This document shows positions 56,592-64,000 of a stretch of 64,000 bases of DNA, piece after piece. Within the stretch, counting starts at the first letter, position 1; each line of letters opens with the position of its first letter. The notes beneath the pieces were generated by a model. It did no database searches. It worked only from the letters and a program-made list of their open reading frames with translations, and had not been told where the DNA came from. The position numbers and the translations under genes are program-made. Location of the stretch: positions 20,617,867 through 20,681,866 of the forward strand of contig OU342630.1 of the NCBI GenBank assembly GCA_910589415.1, in the 5' to 3' direction. This DNA comes from Malachius bipustulatus. Taxonomy: Eukaryota; Arthropoda; Insecta; Coleoptera; Melyridae.

Positions 56592-57160
56592 ACTATAATA
56601 ATATGTGTATTATGATTTTTAAGAAGTGTTGAATATTTTCATTTATCTTAAAGTAAAATTTGCGTTCATTCACTGGTTTTTTTATGTTCATTTATTAGAT
56701 TAGCTTGTTCATTCACTGGGATTTTCGACCTTTTGTCATGATATTGAAATTAAAACATAGAAGCATACATTTTGTCCACTCTGTTTAGTTTTGAATATAA
56801 AGTCAGATAACCAAACTAATGAACCATGTTATAAAAAAATGATTTCCTATTATCTTGATTACAAACAATGTAGTTGAAGTGGCCGTTCCGCTTATTCATT
56901 CATTCACTAAAAAGTTGACCCTATTTGGATCCAGATTTTGAACTAAAAACCGAAAATAAGAAATAGTGGTAAGGCGAATTTATAGTTTTTAGAATAAAGA
57001 ATAACTATTACACAATAAACTAAAACATTTTATAAAATTTAAGTTTTCAACCCTTACATAAATCCATATAATTACACAGTAGAATTTTTTAAAACAGTAA
57101 TGTATTACATATTTATCATCCATCATAAAAACATTTTAAAGAAATGTCATTTTGTACCTA

Positions 57161-57906
57161 CCGTGTGTCCCCGGATAGGTGAAACGACTCTTATAAAAGA
57201 TAAACAATTTTTGATTTTAATTTTAATTTTTTGGGGTTGCTCTGCTTGGTAAAGAGTAATTTCTAACAAAATTTTAGTTTTGAAAAATCAAGCATGCCTC
57301 GGAAATTAAAAAAAAAAACATTTTTTCTGTGGAGTAAAGTGCCTTTTATGTGGCAAATACGAAAAAATGTTATTTGAAAAAGATGTTAAGAATCAACATT
57401 TAGGTCCGTATACCAAATTTCAAAATCGTAGGCCAACTGCTTTGATCTTTTACATTTTTTACTTTTATGTTTATTTCACAAATCAAAGAATTTCATTTGT
57501 AACAAAGACTGATATTGACAGATTACTATTGCTATGGATACAATTTGTTTTTTTCATGGCATTCTTTGTTACAAAATGAAATTCTTTGATTAGTGAAATA
57601 AAACATCAAAATAAACGAAAAAAATAAAAGTTGACCTATGATTTTGAAATTTGGTATAGGGACCTAAATTTTGATTCTGAACAACTTTTTCAAATAACAT
57701 TTTGTCGTATTTGCCACATAAAAGGCACTTTACTCAACAGAAAAACTGGTTTCTTGGAAATTTCCAAGGCATGCTTGATTTTTCAAAACTAAAGTTTTGT
57801 TAGAAATTACTCTTTAGCCAAGCAGGGCTGAACCCCAAAAAATTAAAATTAAAATCCAAAAATTTTTGTCTTTTATAAGTCGTTTCACCTATCCGGGGAC
57901 ACACGG
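57161..57906. mobile_element. 746-bp foldback, CCGTGTGTCCCCGG ends, TA TSD
   Basis: Ends CCGTGTGTCCCCGGATAGGT and the complement, flanked by TA (57159-57160, 57907-57908). Arms pair over about 330 bp (TTTTGGGGTT, AAATCAAGCATGCC, CTTTTATGTGGCAAATACG). The centre is near 57530. Short open frames in it are by-products of the palindrome. Confidence 0.88.
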
Positions 57907-57908
57907 TA

Positions 57909-58322
57909 TATGCATTGTTGTAGAAAATTGTTTTCTTTCATTTTTTCTCTAATGTAAGTCTTGAGTTATTATTTGCCCAAAACTCAATTCGCATTTTATG
58001 ACCTACTTACAAGTTATTTTACATCCTATGAGTAAATTAAAATGTTATTTAGGCAAGTAGGCTTTGGAAAGAAACTTCATCTTGATGTGGAATCTTAAAA
58101 CATGTCAAATGTAAGACTCTGATTGTACAGTTTCAGAGATCATCTCAGATATGAAATTTTTCCCAAACTGCCTGAATAATGTTTTCTCTCATTATAGGAA
58201 CCCTGTAAGTAAGTATATGAAAAAAAAAAACAGTTAAATATTAATTCAAATACACCCCTCATATACGATACCTCACGAGTGACAAAATCCTTGTTACACT
58301 TACACACTATTTAAATTTAATA
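57909..58322. other. Downstream flank of ataxin-3, no feature
   Basis: This is the 3' side of the ataxin-3 gene. No convincing AATAAA was found on the - strand, so the polyadenylation site is unassigned. Confidence 0.4.
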
Positions 58323-59176
58323 CTAGCACTGCAGACTCATATCTATTGCTTTTCTTAATAAAGTATCTTCATCTTGTTCTAGACCATCTTGATCTTCAGT
58401 CTGTAAGCTCAGCTTTACTGCTTCTTCCAGTTCAGCTTCTTCGGGAGTCCTGCTATCTGATGCTGATCGATTTTCTAATAAACTCAGTTGTAGAGCAGTG
58501 TTAAGGTCGGCATCGTCTTCTGACCTCTGAGCAACGTACCTTGTTCGTGATGTTACAACAACTTTATTTTCAAAGTAACTGTCAGCAGGACTAGCCGGGA
58601 AATTCCCAAGGATAACAAATATTGAATAACCGTCGTTTTTCAATTGAGCAAGGAACATTGACAAATATGTATCCGATATGGGTTCGGGTTTTGCTAGCAA
58701 CGAATTCAAATTGAACCACGTTTTACCTATTTTCCTTATTGTGAACCAGTGGTCTCTGTAATTACAAATAAAGGCTTTCATGCTGGCAGGGTTGGTGTGA
58801 ACATCTTTCAGTCTCACATCGGAGCTATCACGGGGTATTATCTCCAGGCCCCAAACTTGAAGTGCTCGGCTTATGACTTGGACCGAGAAGTAGCCACTAT
58901 CATCCATGTTGCCAGAAGGCTGCTGCAAGAATCTACGGTACTCTTCGCTCTCTTCACCGCATTCTGCCATTCTTTGTCTCTCTTCGTCATCTAAACTCTG
59001 TGCTAACAAGCTTAATTCGACGGCTGTGAAATAAGAGCCTTGAAGAAGAGAGTTCAAGCAATGCTGGGCACAAAGAGATCCCTCTTGCTGAAAACCAAGC
59101 CATAATGAATTTGAAAAATCCAGTCAGCTGTGTTGTAAATGGGTATACTCACTTTTTCATGAAAGATTAATTCCAT
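58323..59176 (-). CDS. ATXN3: Ataxin-3, Josephin-family deubiquitinase (two exons)
   Basis: Exon 1 (59153-59176) encodes MELIFHEK. A 65-bp intron (59088-59152, GTGAGT...TTTTCAG) follows, and exon 2 (58323-59087) continues QEGSLCAQHCLNSLLQGSYF in phase. The product is 262 residues. The Josephin domain (about 1-180) hydrolyses ubiquitin chains and has the full triad: Cys14 in GSLCAQHC, His121 in NYRDHWFT, and Asn136 in WFNLNSLL. The Gln9 oxyanion residue is also present. Three ubiquitin-interacting motifs follow: LNTALQLSLLE (about 204-214), ELEEAVKLSLQTE (about 227-239) and LLRKAIDMSLQ (about 251-261). The protein stops immediately after the third (TAG 58323-58325). There is no polyglutamine tract, as usual outside vertebrates. 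Exon 1 would be missed by simple open-frame scans. Confidence 0.96.
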
Positions 59177-59799
59177 AATGTAAGTTCAATGAAGGAGTTT
59201 TGACTGTGAAACAATAACAAATCATGTGAGCAACTTGAAAATGACAACATTCAGACTGCCAGACAAAGAAATATTTCGGCAATATTTCTATAAGTTGTTC
59301 CTCCTACGTGTTTTCTGGATTAGGTGTTTTCTATTTTAGAATAATTCCCTATCTTGTAAAAATTTGAGCTCAAATTAAATTTTTCCAACAAATACTGTCA
59401 GAATTTACCCAACTTCGGCCTCAGCCAGCATGATATTTTGATTTTGTATAATTATCTTCCTTTTTTCCATCACATAAATTTAAAGATAGGCTTTAAAGTC
59501 TGCATTAGGTTTAATTTTTAATTTATTTAATTAAATTTTGTTGTTTTGTTTGTTAGATTTGGAATTTATTTTTATTTTTTATTAAAATTTATTTCTACTG
59601 TGGTAAGTAGTAGAGGTAGAAGTGAAGACAGTTAGTAATGACATGACAGGATATTTTATTTTAATTATTTTATGAGGTTCTTCTTCTTCAATCTTCCTGG
59701 TCTTTTCTTTAGCTTGACGTTGACATTGACAAGATACTTAAAGTTTGTTCACCATAGAGTTTAAAATTTAATATCAATCGGGTTAAGGGGTTATTTTTT
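59177..59799. other. Upstream flank of ataxin-3
   Basis: Presumed 5' UTR and promoter region of ataxin-3 on the - strand. No TATA box or CpG-rich island was recognised. Confidence 0.4.
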
Positions 59800-59945
59800 G
59801 CTACTTTCTTTCGACCGCATATTCGTGATCCGATTATCCGAACGCGCTTGGATTCAAACAGGCGTGTTTCTTTTGTAAACCCCTGCGAATTATAGAATTT
59901 TTTGGATCGGAACGGATTGATCCGAATAATCCGAATTGTCAAGTA
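59800..59945. repeat. Fragment related to the insert at 61967-62583
   Basis: GCTACTTTCTTTCGACCG, then GTGATCCGATTATCCGAACGCG and AAACAGGCGTGTTTCTTTTG match in inverted orientation the right part of 61967-62583. The GGATC/CGGATCAATCCG words recur. Only this end is present, so it is a truncated copy. Confidence 0.65.
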
Positions 59946-59949
59946 GGGG

Positions 59950-60230
59950 CAGAGCTGACCATGTATTCGAGTACTTTACTCGTATTTTTGTTACGAGTAA
60001 AAAAACTACTCGTTATTTTTTACTCACAAGTACTTTCCATCCAAAATACTTACTACTCGTACGGATGAGTACACTCACTCGAGAGTATAAGTACGATAAG
60101 TATAAGAACTACTCGAGAAATTTTACTCGTGAAATACGGATATTTTTACGGATAGTAATGACGTCATGCCGTCAGCAGGGAACCAATCTGAAAACGAGTT
60201 CACCGTCCTGTGCAATTGCACTGTCACTGT
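59950..60230 (+). repeat. hAT-like terminal region dense in ACTCG words
   Basis: Starts CAGAGCTGACCATGTATTCG, a plausible hAT terminus (CAGNGCTG). It then carries about ten copies of ACTCG or CGAGT in both orientations over roughly 170 bp, as expected of subterminal transposase-binding repeats. No matching right end or duplication found, so it is a one-ended fragment. Confidence 0.45.
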
Positions 60231-60324
60231 CACTAGTAATGTCAGTGTCTAGTCTTCAAATTCACTTCAGTCAGTCCTCTCATCTCTGTCAATCTCAATC
60301 AATCACTACTACTTTTTTTTTATA

Positions 60325-60570
60325 GAGCCTGGCGTGGCCTCGCGGTTAAGTAGCGAGAACTGCTTGATCGCTGGATCCATCGGACTGAGTTCGATTCTCG
60401 GTGAAGGCTCTGGGTGTCTGTGTTGTTTCTACTATGTATTTATTTGGCATACTTGAGGTTGGGTGTATGAGCAAGAGGCTCCAAACCCATATTACCGGTG
60501 TGGAGCGACTTTGTCTTACCTACATAGGGAAGACCGATGCTCCCCCTTTAAAAAAAATATATATACTTTT
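60325..60570 (+). mobile_element. tRNA-derived SINE
   Basis: The head GAGCCTGGCGTGGCCTCGCG, GTTAAGTAGCGAG resembles a tRNA 5' half with an A box (TGGCCTCGCGG, about 60335-60345). A B box GAGTTCGATTCTC lies at 60387-60399, giving RNA polymerase III promoter spacing. The tRNA-unrelated body (GAGCAAGAGGCTCCAAACCC, TTGTCTTACCTACATAGGG) ends in CCCCCTTTA-A8 followed by a TA-rich tail. The cloverleaf is not intact, so it is not a functional tRNA gene. Confidence 0.8.
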
Positions 60571-60590
60571 TTTATCCAAGAATATGACTA

Positions 60591-61406
60591 ATAGCGAATT
60601 CGAATTCGAGTTACTGCACTTTTCTGCTCTGGGTGCGCACCGAGACGGAATTTCGTGTTCGATTTGTAGGACTCTGTTCCAGTGCTTTTCGTAATCGTAT
60701 TCGAGTTAAAGTGAACTCTAGCGGTGCATATCGTAATTGTGTTCGAGTTACACTTGCTTTCTGGCAGTGCATAGGAAAATATGTTCGAGTCGTATACGCT
60801 AATAGCGAATTCGAGTTGGCTGCACTTGCTCGGAGCGAGATCGACCTGTCTCCGGTGCAGTGCCACAGTGCAGTGTGCAATCCAGTCTCCCTCCCAGTCT
60901 GCATTTTCGTATAGCCTTCTACTATACCTATCCCTATCATATACCTATCACGGTTCTTTGTTGTTATGATGTTATTCTTATTATAACAGAGTCGTGGAAC
61001 TACAAGGCGTTATCCCTTTTAATTATTGTAATAAGTTGTACTTCATACAATACGTAAATGTACTTATCCACAAATTTTTGGTGTAAAGAATTACTAGGAA
61101 TCAGCAGTAGTTAATTTTCCCGCTATTTCTAACCTCTAAATTTATGGGAGTGCACCGTTGCACCGTCAAATTTGACGGTGCAGTTTATTTTGCTCCGGGG
61201 CAGTTTCGCATACGACTCGAACATATTTTCCTATGCACTGCCAGAGAGCAAGTGTAACTCGAACACAATTACGATATGCACCGTTAGAGTTCACTTTAAC
61301 TCGAATACGATTACGAAAAGCACTGGAACAGAGTCCTACAAATCGAACGCGAAATTCCGTCTCGGTGCGCACCCGGAGCAGAAAAGTGCAGTAACTCGAA
61401 TTCGCT
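60591..61406. repeat. Foldback with 200-bp GC-richer arms
   Basis: Left arm 60591-60800 and right arm about 61205-61406 are inverted copies (GCGAATTCGAGTTACTGCAC, GTGCGCACCGAGACGGAATT, GACTCTGTTCCAGTGC, CATAGGAAAATATGTTCGAG). A TTCGAGT word recurs roughly every 50 bp in each arm. The 400-bp loop contains a partial extra copy (GCGAATTCGAGTTGGCTGCA, about 60805) and a GGTGCA-rich patch at 61150-61190. The right end abuts the next foldback. Confidence 0.75.
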
Positions 61407-61428
61407 ATAAGCACGATACACATATATA

Positions 61429-61832
61429 TAGTCCAATAAAGTCTAAAAAGTCATACGTATCGATTAAGAATACACATCCTTTTGATAGTTCGATTTATTT
61501 TGTTTCATGTACGTGTTTTATAGTAACCGTCCAGTTTGTCTAAACACTCCATCCCGCATAAATAAGTATACGTCAACATTGGTTTTGAATGAGAATTAAA
61601 TGCACAACACAGAGGACAGAATGTCATTACGTGAATAAATTTTATGTAGTTGCCAGTGGCTCTCAAACTGACGTAAGCGGTTCAATTCATTTTTTGAATG
61701 ATTCCTTCAATAATTACGCTCGTTCACAACTTGACAATTAACTGTTTGACATTTTCTGGTGAAATTAAAAATATTATTAATTCGGACGGTTAGTGAGACG
61801 TCACATCTGACTTTTTAAAGTTAATCCTACTA
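61429..61832 (-). mobile_element. TA-flanked MITE family M1, copy C
   Basis: Reverse-orientation full-length copy of the 26338 and 49778 elements: + strand TAGTCCAATAAAGTC start and ...TTAATCCTACTA end, flanked by TA (61427-61428 and 61833-61834). It interrupts the left arm of the 61.4-63.9-kb foldback. Confidence 0.9.
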
Positions 61833-61966
61833 TACACGGTATGCCGATAGACGATGACGCGCAGGCTGCGTTCCGGTCTTGTGACGTCACGTGGATCAGA
61901 TATTACACATGAGATTGCTCATATCTATTTTATTGTTGGAAATAAGTAAATAATTTTTTGTACACA

Positions 61967-62583
61967 GCTGCTTTCTTTCGCTCAGCCACTTTGAATCATG
62001 GATCCTGAAAGTTGAATCCGGATCACTGAATCGCGGATTCAATAGGACCGTTTCTTATCGCGACGAAAGAACAGCAAAGGGAAGTGTAAAGTTGATTCGA
62101 ATTATTATTATTGTAAGATTAATGGAAAAAATTGATAAAGTCGAATTATTAAAACGAAATAATAATTAACAATAATAATAATAATAATAATTTTTAATTT
62201 TTTTATTTATAATATTTAAAAATGGCACGAAATCGATGTGGTAGGTATACCCGTATACCCAATAAATAACCCATCATAATATTCTAAGTGTAAGACTATT
62301 CCATTACTTTCGAAAATGTACATGAACAAAATAAGAATAAACAAACATAAAAGTATGAAAACGTAAACATATTCTTAGGAATCTTAGGTTACGTTTTTCT
62401 GATCCGGATCAATCCGTTCCAATCCTAAAAATTCTACGATTCGGAGGGGTGAGGGGATTACGGATCGCGATCCAAATCTGGTAAAGAGTGGGGATGAATC
62501 CGTTTACGAAAGAACACGCCTGTTTGAATCCAAACGCGTTATAACGCGTTCGGATCACGAATTTACGGTCGAAAGAAAGCAGC
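61967..62583. mobile_element. 617-bp insert with GCTGCTTTCTTTCG inverted ends
   Basis: Bounded by GCTGCTTTCTTTCG and its complement CGAAAGAAAGCAGC, interrupting the foldback arm between TTTTGTACACA and TTGCTTTTATGGC (intact at 63690-63712). Interior rich in GGATC, CGGATC and GGATTCA words plus an AAT microsatellite (62165-62195). A truncated relative lies at 59800-59945. The target duplication is unclear. Confidence 0.75.
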
Positions 62584-63852
62584 TATTGCTTTTATGGCTA
62601 TTTCTGATATTCGGTTAAAGGTGAAAGTGGAGATTTATGCTATATTTAATCATAATCATAGGTTAATTATTTAAAAGGGAATATTTTAAAGAAATATAGG
62701 ATATAAATATGGTGTCCCAGCTTATTCGAAGCGGTCTCTGTAGGCGAAACGATAAATTTTGAATTTTGCAAATTCAAGCACAGAATCACAATGGCCATAA
62801 TTTAAAATTATTTTGGAGCATACAGAGTGTCCCATATGACAGTGGCATATCAAAGTTATGTTTTTTTTTAATGGAATGCTCCTAGGTTATTGCATTTTTA
62901 GATTGTCTGAGAAGAGAAAATAAGATTGGCTTTTACAGTTGGTGTTTAAATTCAGAAGTTTTTGAGTTATAAACAAGTGAAAATCGTCATTTTTCAAGTT
63001 CAAGGTCCTGTACAAGGAAAACGGCTGAAGATAGAGAAAAACGGCTTACATGTCCCTATTTTAACTTTTCATGTACTATCCTATGATGTAGATGAAATGT
63101 TTATACAGGGTGATAAAAAATTTGAAAAATTCTGAGATTTCTCCACGTGTAACCAAATAAAAAAATTAAAGGAAGTACAAATGTTTCTATACCATAGGAT
63201 AGTACATAAAAAGTTAAAATAGGGACATGTAAACCGTTTTTCTCTATCTTGAACCGTTTTCGTCGTACAGGGTCTTGAACTTTAAAAATGACGATTTTCA
63301 CTTGTTTATAATTCAAAAACTTCTGAATTTAAACACCAACTGTAAAAGCCAATCTTATTTTCTCTTCTCAGGCAATCTAAAAATGCAATAACATAGGATC
63401 ATTCCATTAAAAAAAAAACATAACTTTGATATGCTACTGTCATATGGGACACTCTGTATACTCCAAAATAATTTTAAATTATGGCCATTGTGATTCTGTG
63501 CTTAAATTTGCAAAATTTTTTGGGAAAAAATTTATCGTTTCGCCTACTAAGACCGCTTCGAATAAGCTGGGACACCATATTTATATCCTATATTTCTTTA
63601 AAATATTCCCTTTTAAATAATTAACCTATGATTATGATTAAATATAGCATAAATATCCACCTTCACCTTTAACCGAATATCAGAAATAGCCATAAAAGCA
63701 ATGTGTACAAAAAATTATTTACTTATTTCCAACAATAAAATAGATATGAGCAATCTCATGTGTAATATCTGATCCACGTGACGTCATTGCGCAGTAGTTG
63801 ACCAAAATAGAAAACGCTATCGGCATACCGTGTATATGTGTATCGTGGCTAT

Positions 63853-64000
63853 AAGTAAGTATCGGATGTTTGCGGAGCGCGCGCCTCCTCGTGGATTTTT
63901 TCGCACTTTTGTGCGGCATACTAATCGTTGACAGCTCGTTTCAATAAAATGAAACCTTTTTTAAAATCATTATTTGGAAGTGTATTTCTAGATTTTTGAA
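63853..64000. other. Window end, no feature
   Basis: A short GC-rich patch (GCGGAGCGCGCGCCTCCTCG, 63873-63892) is followed by AT-rich sequence. Too short to interpret. Confidence 0.4.

Larger units (their letters stand above)
53381..56921 (+). mobile_element. Pogo-like DNA transposon, 3.5 kb, both ends present
   Basis: Ends GGGTCAACCGACCAGTAAAT and, complementary, GGGTCAACTTTTTAGTGAAT, flanked by TA (53379-53380 and 56922-56923). Subterminal regions carry many copies of GTTCATTCACT/AGTGAATGAAC in both orientations (53905-53960 and 56665-56720), likely transposase-binding repeats. The interior holds one broken transposase gene. TA duplication and the DDD-type transposase place it in the Tc1/mariner-pogo group. 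Confidence 0.85.
61408..63852. mobile_element. Large foldback interrupted by two other elements
   Basis: Outer arms begin AGCACGATACACATATA and complementary AGCCACGATACACATATA, then CACGGTATGCCGATAG (61835 and 63832). They continue inward as matching sequence (CACATGAGATTGCTCATATC; TATGGTGTCCCAGCTTATTC; ATTTTGGAGCATACAGAGTG; AAAACGGCTTACATGTCCCT) to a loop near 63065-63180, giving arms of about 650 bp. The left arm contains MITE M1 copy C (61429-61832) and an insert bounded by GCTGCTTTCTTTCG (61967-62583). The right arm lacks both, giving the ancestral sequence. Confidence 0.82.

Noticed and set aside
57367..57579. 70-codon open frame in the 57-kb foldback
   Set aside because: It spans the palindrome centre and is explained by the inverted arms.
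60325..60410. Functional tRNA gene
   Set aside because: A and B boxes are present, but the cloverleaf arms do not pair properly and the unit continues into a SINE body with an A-rich tail.

Overview
This window is insect nuclear DNA. It is AT-rich, its genes have introns with GT..AG splice sites, and it holds several classes of eukaryotic transposable element. The order cannot be fixed from the sequence; a beetle or a hemipteran would both fit the repeats. Only two host genes are supported. The first is the 3' half of an Abl-family non-receptor tyrosine kinase on the + strand: four coding exons at 11884-12110, 14712-15070, 20407-20870 and 27332-28674, whose splice phases join cleanly. They carry the proline-rich tail, an Ena/VASP-type EVH1 ligand motif and the terminal F-actin-binding domain. 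The SH2/SH3/kinase exons were not found and presumably lie upstream. The second is a complete two-exon ataxin-3 (Josephin deubiquitinase) gene on the - strand at 58323-59176, with its catalytic residues and three ubiquitin-interacting motifs.

Almost everything else is mobile DNA or its remains. 0-10 kb: a nearly intact 5.6-kb non-LTR retrotransposon with an RNase H domain (3831-9454, - strand, 10-11-bp target duplication), a hammerhead-ribozyme repeat at 2.2-2.8 kb and a broken transposase at 9.8 kb. 10-29 kb: Abl exons and large introns. The introns hold two 9-10-bp-TSD MITEs, a LINE with intact coding capacity in which ORF1 and ORF2 share a frame across one TAG, a truncated and rearranged second copy of that LINE, a LINE gag remnant and a 524-bp TA-flanked MITE. 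29-42 kb: gene-poor, with a palindromic element whose loop carries two direct hammerhead ribozymes, a Harbinger-like MITE, a hAT MITE with a perfect 8-bp TSD, and another LINE gag remnant. 42-64 kb: a dense cluster of long inverted-repeat (foldback) elements with TA target duplications, many ending in CAGGGTG and several nested in one another. The same stretch has an LTR-derived palindrome with two divergent tRNA-Lys-type primer-binding sites, a broken pogo-like DNA transposon with both ends, a tRNA-derived SINE, and ataxin-3.

The most notable signals are three hammerhead-ribozyme motifs with complete catalytic cores, two of them a direct pair 579 bp apart. Next are the LTR-derived palindrome, the in-frame TAG between LINE ORFs, and the cluster of hairpin-forming repeats, which is a plausible source of double-stranded RNA. 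Coordinates of degenerate repeats are approximate. Exon borders and TSD-flanked element ends were read directly from the sequence.
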